From Sulfuricurvum sp. PC08-66 (GTDB taxonomy: Bacteria; Campylobacterota; Campylobacteria; Campylobacterales; Sulfurimonadaceae), in contig JQIT01000007.1 of assembly GCA_000830255.1 (NCBI GenBank), forward strand, positions 112,099 to 176,098: 64,000 nucleotides of DNA, written 5' to 3'. The number at the start of each line of letters is the position of its first letter. Positions within the stretch are counted from its first letter, which is position 1. A program made the translations under genes and the position numbers. Positions 43,947-52,784 of the stretch are shown one piece after another. The notes under the pieces are model-generated. The model did no database searches and had not been told where the DNA came from. It saw nothing but the letters and a program-made list of their open reading frames with translations.

Positions 43947-45170
43947 TTAGAGGTGATTGATAGCGCGAATAGGTTTGATGCGAAGCACCGACCAGATAGG
44001 ATAGAGCGCACTGATAAGTGTGAGCACGAAGACATACGCCATGCCTCCAAGGACAAAACTCCATTTAAATTGCGCAGGTAAAAGTGCCTCTAGGATACCG
44101 TATTGTTGGTACATCTCCTCGAACATATTCATGTTGATAGGGTGCGCTTGAAAATAGAGTGCCAATGCCCCACCCATGAGACCACCCAAAAGTGCGCCGA
44201 TGCCACCCAAGAGCACAGACTCCATGAGCAGTATGCGTGTCACCGTCCACGGCGAGGTGCCAATAGCACGCATAACGCCAATCTCTTTGATACGTGCTTG
44301 GATAGCCAAAAAGGTATAAATCATCACGACAAAAAAGATAAGCGCCACAAAAACGCTCAACGTAATGGTGCCAGACATCAATTTCATCTCTTTGGTTTGT
44401 TGTAGCCCCACCAAGAAAGTACGCCAATCTTCGATACGTACCTGTGGGTCATCGATGCTTTTTTGGAGGGAAGCTACGAGCGCTTGGCTGTCGTAATGTG
44501 GTTCTGGCTCTACGACGATGTGACTAGCCAGATTGGTGGTCTGCATGAGCGTATCGAAATAGGCTTTGTTGGCAAAAACCGTAGCACCATCCATCTCTGG
44601 CAGATGCGTCTCGATGATACCCACCACCGTAGCATAATCCGCCGCCATACTGTAGTCCAACCCTGTAGCGATAATGGCTACGGAATCTCCTACTTTTATC
44701 GCGAGCTTTTGGGCGAGTCCAGCACCCATCAGCAGTGCCGCACCATCGTTGCTTTGTAGCGCACGACCCTCGCGTATCATGCCCAATATCGAGGTGATAT
44801 GTGGCTCATGGGTAGGGTCGATAGCGGTAAAGCGTCCTGCAAGAGCGTGTGAATCGCTAGCAAAAAGAGCGAAACTCTCTAGGCGCGAAGCGGCATACGC
44901 GACATGGGGCGTAGCGCGGATTTTGGCTAGGAGGGCTGACTCGTTTTCCAGCAGATGCTCATAGCTTGGCTCTTCGTTGTAGGCGGTGTGCGTCACTTGA
45001 ATCGAAGCAGGGTAGAGTTTGAGCGAGTCATGAAACATCTTGGTGAAGCTCCCCTCCATGATAGAGAGGTAAAAAATAAAAAGTGCCGCAGAAAAGGCAC
45101 CCAAAAGTACCGTGATAAGGGTGCGTCGTCGATTGCCCGTGATATTGTGCAGTGCAAAACGTAGAATCAT
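43947..45170 (-). CDS. FtsX/LolC-E-type ABC permease (copy 2)
   Basis: The 407-residue permease starts MILRFALHNITGNRRRTLITVLL at 45170, with AAGGAGC six bases upstream. A longer frame to 45287 would run into the preceding gene. Layout: helix 1, periplasmic domain about 50-270, three C-terminal helices, coupling motif KEIGVMRAIGTSPWTVTRILLMES. It is close to the copy at 45184 throughout (LFIFY..MEGS..K.F.DS, IEDWR, LLGG.MGG). Gene duplication is clear. Confidence 0.87.
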   Translation of the reverse strand: MILRFALHNITGNRRRTLITVLLGAFSAALFIFYLSIMEGSFTKMFHDSLKLYPASIQVTHTAYNEEPSYEHLLENESALLAKIRATPHVAYAASRLESFALFASDSHALAGRFTAIDPTHEPHITSILGMIREGRALQSNDGAALLMGAGLAQKLAIKVGDSVAIIATGLDYSMAADYATVVGIIETHLPEMDGATVFANKAYFDTLMQTTNLASHIVVEPEPHYDSQALVASLQKSIDDPQVRIEDWRTFLVGLQQTKEMKLMSGTITLSVFVALIFFVVMIYTFLAIQARIKEIGVMRAIGTSPWTVTRILLMESVLLGGIGALLGGLMGGALALYFQAHPINMNMFEEMYQQYGILEALLPAQFKWSFVLGGMAYVFVLTLISALYPIWSVLRIKPIRAINHL

Positions 45171-45183
45171 ATAAGCTCCTTTT

Positions 45184-46401
45184 TTACAGATGATGCATCG
45201 CATCGATGGGGCGTGGACGCACCACGAGCCATGCAGGATAGAGTGCACACGCGATATTAAGCAGTGCAATATAGCCAACGCCCTCAAGCACGATAGCCCA
45301 CGAAAAGTGTGTAGGAAGTGTCGCCTCTATGAAGCCGTACGCTTTATACGCCTCTTCCATGCTCTCTAGTGTAATGGGATAGAGTTCTAGGTAATAGATG
45401 ATGAGACCTCCCATCATACCACCCAAAAGGGCACTAATGCCTCCAAGGATAAGCGCCTCGAGAAAAAAGAGCGTCATAATTTGGCTAGGCTTGGTTCCCA
45501 ATGCACGCATCACACCCGCTTCACGTGTACGTGCAGTGATGCTTAGATAGCTGTATATTGCCACCACAAAAAAGATGAGAACGATAAAAAGCCACAACAT
45601 CATCATGCCTGAAATACGGTCCATGCGCATCGCATCGACAAGTGTCGAGAGGTAGACGCGCCAATCCTCGATGACCACCTCGTCGATTTGGCTAGAGAGC
45701 ATTTGGGCTACAGATGCACTTTGCGTGTAATTATCGGGGTCTATGACCAAGGTCGAGGCTCTATCGTGACTCAAAAAGAGGGCATCAAAGGCAGTGAGAT
45801 TCAAAAAAACAGCCTCATCAAAATCGCGCAAACCACTCTGAAAAATACCTACGACGGTGAGCGTCTCAGCGGCAAAACTCTCATCCATAGCGGTACCCAA
45901 AATCGAAAAACTACCACCTAGCGTAATACCAAGGCGCTTTGCTAACGTGGCTCCGATGAGGACAGCGTGCGTATCGGTGGGTTCCAAAAGTCGCCCCTCT
46001 TTGAGTGTGTCAAAAAGCGTAGAGACCTTGGGCTCTTTGAGGGGGTCGATGCCTACACAAAGTGCTCCAATAGCGTTTTCGTCCGAAGCCGCCAATACAA
46101 AGGTCTCTACGCGAGGCGTGACACGTGCGACACCTTGGACAGATTCGATACGTTCGATAAGTGCATCGCGATTCTCGAGAAAATAGTCGTAGGTTGGTGT
46201 ATCACGAAATTTGGGTGCGGTAGCTTGGATAAAGCCTGGATAGATATGTGCAGAGTCTTTGAAAATCTTGGCGTAGCTACCCTCCATCATTCCGACATAG
46301 AAGATGAAAAGCGTAGTGGTGAGCATCGAGAGGATAAGGGTGATAAGCGAATGACGTCGTTGGCGAAGAATATGGCGCCACGCCATGGCCAAAAGCATCA
46401 T
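45184..46401 (-). CDS. FtsX/LolC-E-type ABC permease (copy 1)
   Basis: The 405-residue permease has helix 1 (TLILSMLTTTLFIFYVGMM), periplasmic domain about 45-265 and three C-terminal helices. The coupling region is REAGVMRALGTKPSQIMTLFFLEA. It ends PIDAMHHL, matching PIRAINHL in copy 2. It begins 3 bp after the LolA-like gene, so delivery protein and permease are translated together. Signs of recent duplication with copy 2 suggest subfunctional specialisation or heteromer formation. Confidence 0.88.
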   Translation of the reverse strand: MMLLAMAWRHILRQRRHSLITLILSMLTTTLFIFYVGMMEGSYAKIFKDSAHIYPGFIQATAPKFRDTPTYDYFLENRDALIERIESVQGVARVTPRVETFVLAASDENAIGALCVGIDPLKEPKVSTLFDTLKEGRLLEPTDTHAVLIGATLAKRLGITLGGSFSILGTAMDESFAAETLTVVGIFQSGLRDFDEAVFLNLTAFDALFLSHDRASTLVIDPDNYTQSASVAQMLSSQIDEVVIEDWRVYLSTLVDAMRMDRISGMMMLWLFIVLIFFVVAIYSYLSITARTREAGVMRALGTKPSQIMTLFFLEALILGGISALLGGMMGGLIIYYLELYPITLESMEEAYKAYGFIEATLPTHFSWAIVLEGVGYIALLNIACALYPAWLVVRPRPIDAMHHL

Positions 46402-46404
46402 AGC

Positions 46405-47136
46405 CTAGCGAGAGAGGCGTTTGAGCGCGTTTTGGGTGAACATGGTAGGGTCGATTTTGGGATTGAAATCGACATGTTCAAACTCGATGGTGGTGATATT
46501 GCCCTTTTTGTCGTCCGATTGTGGCAACATAATCATGCGGTGTGGGAAGTGGTGCCCATCGATGAGCTTGACCCCTTCAAACTGCAAAACGCGCTCCAAA
46601 ACGCCATCTTCGTCATAAAACGCTTCGTGCATCGGTACAAACGTTTTGTTCTCTACGCTCAGAACGATTTTGCCCCATACGACAGGTGCGTCCTCTTTGG
46701 GGATGAGCTGTAGGGTGTAGTGTGTGGCATTGCTCTCTAGTAGCGTCGCGTCATAGTCGTCCATCATCGAGGACTCTCTGACCATATCATCATTGGAAAA
46801 ATCGCTTCCCATCCACGACTGCATCATCATCGATGCAGGGATTTTGATGATTTTTTCGATTTTTGGGATGTATTGCCACATTTGACCTTCACGCTTCAAA
46901 AAGGTGATGCCTTGGTCTTTTTTGGGGTAGGTGATACGGATGAAGCTTTTGTCATTGCCTTGAGCGTAGCTCTCCATCTTCATGGTGCGTTCGCTTCGAT
47001 CGGTTTGGGTCGTCATGGTGATGCGTTGGTAGGTGTCTACGCCTTCGAGGTTGGCTTGCATCTTTTCGATGATGGTTGCGGCATCCATGCCCCAAGCAGT
47101 CAGCCCCATGAGAGCCAAGAGTGTAATAATACGCAT
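46405..47136 (-). CDS. LolA-like outer membrane lipoprotein-sorting protein
   Basis: The 243-residue periplasmic protein has a signal peptide (MRIITLLALMGLTAWGMDA) and the LolA/LppX half-barrel in strands such as YQRITMTTQTDRSERTMKM and FIRITYPKKDQGITFLKRE. Trp-rich MWQYIPKIEKIIKIP and SWMGSDFSNDD follow. It matches the LolA_like (PF17131) group linked to transporters more than classical LolA. It probably carries lipid or lipoprotein from the permeases across the periplasm. It is located between regulator and permease genes. Confidence 0.87.
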   Translation of the reverse strand: MRIITLLALMGLTAWGMDAATIIEKMQANLEGVDTYQRITMTTQTDRSERTMKMESYAQGNDKSFIRITYPKKDQGITFLKREGQMWQYIPKIEKIIKIPASMMMQSWMGSDFSNDDMVRESSMMDDYDATLLESNATHYTLQLIPKEDAPVVWGKIVLSVENKTFVPMHEAFYDEDGVLERVLQFEGVKLIDGHHFPHRMIMLPQSDDKKGNITTIEFEHVDFNPKIDPTMFTQNALKRLSR

Positions 47137-47158
47137 AAAAATCCTTCTATTTGAGATG

Positions 47159-48421
47159 TTAGGCAGCGTCTTTGAGCGATTCTTGGATAGTCAAAATAGG
47201 CTCAACGTTTTCGAAAAATATATCCACAAGCTTAGGGTCGAACTGATACCCGCGCTCACTTTTGAGATAGTCAAAGATTGTAGCATTATCCCACGCTTTT
47301 TTATAGACTCTATCACTGCCCAAGGCATCAAAAACATCTGCCAATGCCGTGATACGCGCGGCAATATGAATCTCCTCTTTTTTGAGTCCATTGGGATAGC
47401 CTAGACCATCATAACGCTCATGGTGCTCATGTGCGACAGTTGCGGCGAGTTTAAGGAGGCTTCGATTGGAGCCTTGGAGCATCTGATACCCCAGTTTGGA
47501 GTGTTGACGCATTATCTCCCACTCTTGGGGTGTGAGGCGGTCAGGTTTGTTGAGGATAGAATCGGGGATTGCTACCTTGCCGATGTCGTGCATCGGTGCG
47601 GCTTGGGCAATCATATCGATGACATCTTCGGGGAGTTTGAGCTTGCGTGCCAAAAGTTTGGCGTAGGCAGAGACACGTTTGACGTGATTGCCTGTCTCGT
47701 GCGAGCGGCTCTCTCCGATGGTTCCCATAGTGAAAATAATATCTTTTTGGATTTCGACCAGTTCGCTGTTGAGCAGATTGTTTTTGCGACTCTCGATAGC
47801 GACTTTGGTTTCGAGTTGGCGTTTGAGGTAGCTAAGTTCGCGGTTTTTTTGGATGATGATAGCATCAAAAATTTTGCGTACACGCTCATAGTACATCACT
47901 ACAAGCGTCTCTAAAATCAGGGCAAATCCTAGGACAAGCAGGAGTGCTTTGTCATAGGGCTGTTGTATGGCGTAAGCACTCATGTAAAAGTAGTAGCCAA
48001 AAATCGAAGTGATAAAGGGTGCAAGCCAAAAAAGCCCTTTGCGGTTGCCCTTGAGTAATAGGGCGAAAAGTGGATAGAAAAAGTACCAAAAAAAGGCACT
48101 TTGATAGAGTCCTCCGCCATTAAAAAGCATCGTATAGTAGATAGGCAGAGGGAAAATCAAAATGGTATAGGCAGCTTTGGAGGCGTTTTGGGTATGACGC
48201 AGATAGAAAAATGTCCCACCCAATGCGACCAAAATAGCACTATCGATAAGGGCTACAAAATAGAGCCCCTTGATAGCATTGACGATGCCATAGACCGCAA
48301 AAAGCGGCACGGCTGCGAGTAAAATGACATTGATAAAATTGATACGGTATTTGTCGCGGTTATCGACCTTGAAGTGCGCGCCTGAGTTGAGAATATTATC
48401 TACAAAAGACATATGAGGCAT
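47159..48421 (-). CDS. membrane HD-GYP cyclic-di-GMP phosphodiesterase
   Basis: The 420-residue protein has about six N-terminal membrane helices (residues 28-190), a coiled linker (about 200-230) and an HD-GYP domain: ETGNHVKRVSAYAKLLA, MHDIGKVAIPD, EHHERYDGLGYPNGL. Its catalytic half is close to the HD-GYP at 18018. The start lies directly after the response-regulator stop; ATG at 48412 is an alternative. As the second regulatory gene of the operon it links the transport genes to c-di-GMP or to receptor-like sensing. Confidence 0.88.
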   Translation of the reverse strand: MPHMSFVDNILNSGAHFKVDNRDKYRINFINVILLAAVPLFAVYGIVNAIKGLYFVALIDSAILVALGGTFFYLRHTQNASKAAYTILIFPLPIYYTMLFNGGGLYQSAFFWYFFYPLFALLLKGNRKGLFWLAPFITSIFGYYFYMSAYAIQQPYDKALLLVLGFALILETLVVMYYERVRKIFDAIIIQKNRELSYLKRQLETKVAIESRKNNLLNSELVEIQKDIIFTMGTIGESRSHETGNHVKRVSAYAKLLARKLKLPEDVIDMIAQAAPMHDIGKVAIPDSILNKPDRLTPQEWEIMRQHSKLGYQMLQGSNRSLLKLAATVAHEHHERYDGLGYPNGLKKEEIHIAARITALADVFDALGSDRVYKKAWDNATIFDYLKSERGYQFDPKLVDIFFENVEPILTIQESLKDAA

Positions 48422-49159
48422 TTAATAGGTAACGTTGAGTCGATACCCAAAAGAGTAGATAGATTCGATGCTGTTTTCTGCCAATTTTTTGCGTAATTTT
48501 GAGAGCAAACTGCGCACGCTGTCGTTGGAGATTTCGATATCCTCTTTACCAAAAGTGACTTCAATGTCTTCATTGTTATAAATTTTGCCAGGTTGTTCTA
48601 GCAAAAGTTGCATGAAGATGGATTCGTTTTTGGTCAAATGAACGCGGGTTTTTCCGTTGTAAAAGTGTCCATGTTGCGCATCGTATGCACCACCGTTGCC
48701 GAAATAGGTCATCGATTGACCTGTAGGGGTTTGGTCGTAGTGGGTGATTTTTTTGGCGATGCTGTAGAGGACATCGATGAAGTTGTCGTGCTTGATAGGC
48801 TTGGTCAAGAAGCGCTCAATTCCTAGATTGACAAATGCCATGAGATACTCCACGTCTTGGTAAGCCGAAAGGATGACGATGCTTTGTTTGGGATTGATAG
48901 CATAGATGGCTTCGGTAAGCGCGATGCCGTTCATTTTGGGCATCTGAATATCAGAAAGCACTATATCGAAGTAATTTTGGGTGATTTGGTGCTCTTTTTT
49001 GTAGAGTTCCAACGCCTCTTGACCGTTGGAGGCGGTGACGACCTTACCAAAAATCTTGCCAAGCATCTCTTGGATGCTCAAACGCAACTCATCAAAATCT
49101 TCTACGACCAAAATCTTGAGAGGTTTGGTCGTAGGCAAAATCGAAGCTAAATCTAACAT
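48422..49159 (-). CDS. OmpR-type response regulator
   Basis: The 245-residue protein has a receiver domain (about 12-130) with the phosphoacceptor in DIVLSDIQMPKMNG, a Thr/Ser-equivalent in IVILSAYQD and the Lys in FLTKPIKHD. After a linker with YFGNGG, a winged-helix DNA-binding domain (about 150-245) ends SNDSVRSLLSKLRKKL and SFGYRLNVTY. No histidine kinase gene is adjacent. The gene is 9 bp after the small membrane protein gene, and its stop abuts the HD-GYP start. It probably regulates this operon. Confidence 0.9.
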   Translation of the reverse strand: MLDLASILPTTKPLKILVVEDFDELRLSIQEMLGKIFGKVVTASNGQEALELYKKEHQITQNYFDIVLSDIQMPKMNGIALTEAIYAINPKQSIVILSAYQDVEYLMAFVNLGIERFLTKPIKHDNFIDVLYSIAKKITHYDQTPTGQSMTYFGNGGAYDAQHGHFYNGKTRVHLTKNESIFMQLLLEQPGKIYNNEDIEVTFGKEDIEISNDSVRSLLSKLRKKLAENSIESIYSFGYRLNVTY

Positions 49160-49168
49160 GTGCAGGCC

Positions 49169-49315
49169 TTAGGAGAAGAGTGATACGAGCGTCAAATAGA
49201 GTGCGGTGACTGCTACCAAAACGACAGCTATTTTCGTCAACAACGCCTTTTTTGCATTGGGCATTGGCTTTTGGTAGTCGTCAATTTGTTTAAGGCTTGG
49301 TTCGAAGTCTTCCAT
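49169..49315 (-). CDS. 48-residue single-pass membrane protein at head of the operon
   Basis: ATG at 49315 follows AAGGAGCTTAAG, a strong ribosome-binding site, and encodes MEDFEPSLKQIDDYQKPMPN followed by a basic segment (KKALLTK) and one hydrophobic helix (about residues 28-46) ending LVSLFS. It is probably an inner-membrane mini-protein with a cytoplasmic acidic N-tail. It starts the operon, 9 bp before the response regulator. Function is unknown; a small partner of the regulator or of the HD-GYP protein is a possibility. Confidence 0.75.
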   Translation of the reverse strand: MEDFEPSLKQIDDYQKPMPNAKKALLTKIAVVLVAVTALYLTLVSLFS

Positions 49316-49340
49316 CTTAAGCTCCTTAGTGTTGTGGGTC

Positions 49341-49346
49341 ATTATA
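49341..49346 (-). promoter_or_regulatory. -10 box for the regulator-LolA-permease operon
   Basis: TATAATGACC on the minus strand (CAAC before TATAAT), 26 bp before the ATG at 49315. The same TATAATGnCC style is seen before argG and the FTR-rhodanese gene. It is the only clear promoter for all genes down to 39655. Confidence 0.6.
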
Positions 49347-49356
49347 GTTGAATAGT

Positions 49357-50649
49357 TTAGAAAATGTGATTAAAATCGATGTAAAGTCCGCTGTCTTCGC
49401 TGTTGGTACCATAATCTACGATAATTGTTGTCGATTGGTTCCATACAAATCGCACGCCCGCGCCATAAGTGGAACGAAATTGTGTCACATCGAGCATGAG
49501 GCTATCGTAGGCGGCACCACTGTCGATGAAGGGGACGAAAACAAACTCATTGGCGCCCAATTGCAAAAATCGCCAACGCGCTTCGAGATTCACGACACTT
49601 TTGACAGGACCCATGAAACGGTTCTGCATGTAGCCACGCATGGTGCGTAGTCCACCTAGACCGCTTTTGGTGTCGTCGGTGTAACCCAAGCTTTGGTAAT
49701 CATAAAAAGGTGCCTCTCCTCGCATCGCAGAGTAGACGAATTGTCCCCCTAGTGTTAAGCGCTCATAAAAAGGAAGGGTATAAAAATTCTTGGTCGAGAA
49801 GGTGTAGCGCTCATAGCTGTAGGTCGAGCCTAACAACGGCGTGAAGAGTTCAGCGGTCAGATCATGCGCACTTCCACTTTTGGCATTGGGCGCGAAATCG
49901 CGACTGTCGTAGATGATACCGATTTTGAGTGCGTTGTTGAAACCACCTGCGACACCACGTGTAGAGGCACTCAAAAGTGAGGCGTTGTTGTCCTTGACCA
50001 GTTCAGGATTGGTAGTGGTGGTGACGCTCTCGTAGCGTTTGACAGTGACATGGGAGAGTTTGAGTCCTGTGGCTACACGCACGATGCCCCCTAGGAGGTC
50101 ATATTGTGCATTGATCTCTAGACGTGGATTGTAAAAGCCGAAGCGGTTGTAGTAGGGGCTACCTTGTGTGCCGAGTGCTTCGATTTGTGCTTTTGAAGTG
50201 GCGTATTCATTGCCTAGTGTATCACGCAGTGCACCCATCGAGACAGCGGCAGTATGCCCGAAATAGGGGGCTTGAGAGTTGCTCTCATAGATAGCCGACA
50301 GGGTCAAGCGCAGAGGTAAATCGGCGACATAGTTGCTGTCCCAATAGAGCCAATGGTACTGCCAACCGTTGGTGGTTTGGAAAAATTGTGCAAAAAGCTG
50401 ACTTTTGTAGGGGGTGTAGGCGAAGATGGTGTCGCTTTTGGCGCCATTGTCATACATATAGAGACGCGCACCGTAGCCGAATCCTCTGTCGGGATTGTAA
50501 TTGGCCAGTGGCAAGCCTGTGAAGTAAACGCCCTCTTGTTTGTTGGCGATGTCGCTGTCAGAGAGCTTGGGTTTGGAGCTAAGCATCGAGGCTAAATCAT
50601 CAGCCCAACTCAACGAAAGGAGCACTGTAAGGCTAAAAAGTCTACGCAT
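49357..50649 (-). CDS. Omp85/surface-antigen-type outer-membrane barrel protein
   Basis: The 430-residue protein begins at ATG 50649 with a GGAG site seven bases upstream and a signal peptide (MRRLFSLTVLLSLSWA). The body is a barrel with repeated strands and the conserved loop LRTMRGYMQNRFMGP, an RGY/F-type motif of the BamA/Omp85 (D15) superfamily. It lacks the POTRA domains; the N-terminus is short. It ends YIDFNHIF with terminal Phe. It may insert or transport across the outer membrane. It is upstream of, and separately promoted from, the LolA-like operon. Confidence 0.8.
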   Translation of the reverse strand: MRRLFSLTVLLSLSWADDLASMLSSKPKLSDSDIANKQEGVYFTGLPLANYNPDRGFGYGARLYMYDNGAKSDTIFAYTPYKSQLFAQFFQTTNGWQYHWLYWDSNYVADLPLRLTLSAIYESNSQAPYFGHTAAVSMGALRDTLGNEYATSKAQIEALGTQGSPYYNRFGFYNPRLEINAQYDLLGGIVRVATGLKLSHVTVKRYESVTTTTNPELVKDNNASLLSASTRGVAGGFNNALKIGIIYDSRDFAPNAKSGSAHDLTAELFTPLLGSTYSYERYTFSTKNFYTLPFYERLTLGGQFVYSAMRGEAPFYDYQSLGYTDDTKSGLGGLRTMRGYMQNRFMGPVKSVVNLEARWRFLQLGANEFVFVPFIDSGAAYDSLMLDVTQFRSTYGAGVRFVWNQSTTIIVDYGTNSEDSGLYIDFNHIF

Positions 50650-50725
50650 GAAACTTCTCCAAATCAAATTTGGCGCAAGGGTAACGCACTCCCTTTTAAC
50701 TTATGATTAATGAATGATAAACAAA

Positions 50726-51496
50726 TCAAATAACTCTTGCTAGCAGCGCATCGTGAATATGGGTGTTGCTCGCTACGAGGATATGGTCATCGAGGTCGAA
50801 AAACTCCCCCTTTTCATTGGTGACACGTCCGCCTGACTCTAGGAGGATGAGCATACCTGCCGCGACATCCCACGGTTTGAGATTGCACTCATAGTACCCT
50901 TCGAATTTACCACATGCCACATAGCACAAATCGATAGCGGCACTGCCATATCTGCGAATATCGCGCGTATCGGGTAGCATCGCCGCCATCGTGCGAAGCA
51001 CCCATGCGTAGTCCTCGCCCTTTTGGGTCTTGGTATAGGGGAAGCCTGTCGCCAAAAGTGACTGCTGAAAAAGCGTCTGTGTCGATACGGCAATAGGTGC
51101 GCCGTTGAGCATGGCGCCACCGCCACGCACCGCGGTGAAGCACTCATCGAGCACTGGATTGTAGACCACGCCCATGAGGGGCGCGCCATCCTCCCAAACC
51201 CCTACAGAGATAGCGCAAAAAGGCAATCCATGTACGAAATTGGTGGTGCCATCGATAGGGTCGATGTAGATGGCTTTGGCAGGGTGGTGCATCGTCTGGG
51301 TACTCTCCTCACCCACGACGGTATAGTGTGGGAAGGCTTCGTTGAGTGCTTGGGTCAGATACGCCTCGATAGCGACATCGTACTGTGTCACCAAATCGAC
51401 GGTGCCTTTGTAGGCGACATTTTTTTGAGAGGTGTATCCCTCGAGGAAGAGATTTTTGGCACTTTTGACGATGGCGACGAGCTGAGTGATGTTCAT
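50726..51496 (-). CDS. suhB: inositol monophosphatase family protein
   Basis: The 256-residue enzyme has the metal-binding motifs of the family: VVGEEST with Glu near 64, YIDPIDGTTNFVHG near 79-92 and the C-terminal KPWDVAAGMLILLESGG near 205. It resembles SuhB-type inositol-1-phosphatases or CysQ-like phosphatases. ATG at 51496 is preferred. A -10 box at 51519-51524 and the AT-rich, hairpin-bearing region upstream make the longer frame to 51685 unlikely. Confidence 0.88.
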   Translation of the reverse strand: MNITQLVAIVKSAKNLFLEGYTSQKNVAYKGTVDLVTQYDVAIEAYLTQALNEAFPHYTVVGEESTQTMHHPAKAIYIDPIDGTTNFVHGLPFCAISVGVWEDGAPLMGVVYNPVLDECFTAVRGGGAMLNGAPIAVSTQTLFQQSLLATGFPYTKTQKGEDYAWVLRTMAAMLPDTRDIRRYGSAAIDLCYVACGKFEGYYECNLKPWDVAAGMLILLESGGRVTNEKGEFFDLDDHILVASNTHIHDALLARVI

Positions 51497-51518
51497 AGGA
51501 GATGACCTTTTTTGGGAC

Positions 51519-51524
51519 ATTTTA
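51519..51524 (-). promoter_or_regulatory. putative -10 box for the inositol monophosphatase gene
   Basis: GGCTAAAATGTCC on the minus strand (TAAAAT hexamer), 23 bp before the ATG at 51496. It fits the TATAATGnCC style at other promoters here. Confidence 0.45.
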
Positions 51525-51545
51525 GCCAAATTCACTCTCTGTTTT

Positions 51546-51568
51546 GGCGGGACTAAAGTCCCACTTTC
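51546..51568. repeat. second copy of the TAAA-loop hairpin repeat
   Basis: GGGAC-TAAA-GTCCC followed by ACTTTC. It aligns with GAGGC-TAAA-GCCTC-ACTTCC at 39598-39617; two stem pairs differ by compensatory changes. It lies after the stop of the DUF5677 gene and may also act as its terminator. Confidence 0.6.
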
Positions 51569-51641
51569 AGAGGGGTTTTCGTACGAGCCATTTAATGAAT
51601 TAAATAATACAACATTACCTAGAATCGTTGGTTTTATATTT

Positions 51642-52676
51642 TTATTTGCACTCGTCCACGTGCTCGTTTTCTTTGATATTTGCACACTTTAAAAATTCTT
51701 CACCTACTTCATCAGAATATTGTTTTATCAAAGATAGAGAAAATATTGAGCTAATGTAGTTTAATTTTGTATTCTCATCATTGATGTATGCTGTCAAAAA
51801 TGCCGAGGTAATTTGGCTTAATGATATAGCTGTCATATGAGCAGGCATAGTCATTCCAGAATTTGATTGTCCAATAAGTAACATATCCGTCTTTGCTTCC
51901 GACATAGCTAAAAAGGAAAACATCTCATAATAATTAGCGTGAATATTTTTACTTGCAAGCATATATTTGTGTGACCATTTTCCTAGTCCGACATAATCTC
52001 TCAGTTTTTCAAATTTTCCATATTTAGTATGTTTTTGTGCCCAATGATAAGATTTATCATTTGCAGTTAAAAATTTTTTGATTGCAAGGGCATGTTTTAT
52101 TTCATCATCGCCGTAAGGCTCTAATCGCATTTTTTGAGCGGTTTTTTGATATTCTTCAATCTCCTCAATTGACTTCAAATGACCATATTTAACATAATCT
52201 TCTGCTGCCTCTTTTCCATGCTTATTCAATATTAAACAAGTTACAGCAATTTCAAAAAGAGTTCGCCATCTTGCAAGTGCAGCATCCGCATAACCTCCTT
52301 TGAGTAAATGTATTATTTCACCTGTTATTCGACAAGCATTAGCATGTTGTTGCATTAATACGCCAAGTAAAGTATCGGTTTCGTACTCAGGATATTTTAA
52401 AAACTGTTTTTGAAATTCCATACCTGCATCAATAGAAATTTGATGTAACATTTGAAGCTTTTGAAAGGCAGTTTTCCAGCGTAAGTAGTTTCTTTTATTA
52501 AAGCCATCATATTCATGATTTAATTTATGTACAAAATTTTCTTCATTAGATTTTATTACATCAATGAACTGTTTCGAGGCGTATTCCAAGGCTTTTTTGA
52601 AGTCATTCTTTTTACCATCTTTTCCTAATTTTTTTTGAGCATATTTTAATAGACTGTCAAAGAAATCATCATCCAT
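51642..52676 (-). CDS. DUF5677-family protein, likely acquired
   Basis: The 344-residue cytoplasmic protein is helical with the DUF5677 core: HANACRITGEIIHLLKGGYADAALARWRTLFEIAV (about 110-145) and LNKHGKEAAEDYVKYGH. The family has no established function and is common in accessory regions, sometimes near phage or defence genes. The gene is clearly AT-richer than its neighbours. GGAGGGG is the ribosome-binding site. A hairpin repeat lies downstream and an inverted repeat upstream, consistent with a small inserted cassette. Confidence 0.8.
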   Translation of the reverse strand: MDDDFFDSLLKYAQKKLGKDGKKNDFKKALEYASKQFIDVIKSNEENFVHKLNHEYDGFNKRNYLRWKTAFQKLQMLHQISIDAGMEFQKQFLKYPEYETDTLLGVLMQQHANACRITGEIIHLLKGGYADAALARWRTLFEIAVTCLILNKHGKEAAEDYVKYGHLKSIEEIEEYQKTAQKMRLEPYGDDEIKHALAIKKFLTANDKSYHWAQKHTKYGKFEKLRDYVGLGKWSHKYMLASKNIHANYYEMFSFLAMSEAKTDMLLIGQSNSGMTMPAHMTAISLSQITSAFLTAYINDENTKLNYISSIFSLSLIKQYSDEVGEEFLKCANIKENEHVDECK

Positions 52677-52745
52677 TAATCCCCTCCATAATCTTTATAA
52701 TGTTTTGTAGTGTGCTTTGGGGAATAGAGGATTGAAAAAGTTCCA

Positions 52746-52784
52746 AGGTAGTTGCCCTTTGTGAAAATCTAGGCAATTATACCT
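52746..52784. repeat. inverted repeat between DUF5677 and DUF6166-HTH genes
   Basis: AGGTA-g-TTGCC and GGCAA-tta-TACCT form a 10-pair imperfect stem with a 15-base loop, about 70 bp from the DUF5677 start and 130 bp from the DUF6166 start. It could be an operator or a hairpin. Confidence 0.5.

Noticed and set aside
51497..51685. Upstream extension of the inositol monophosphatase frame
   Set aside because: It covers the hairpin repeat and the end of the DUF5677 gene; the family N-terminus starts at 51496.
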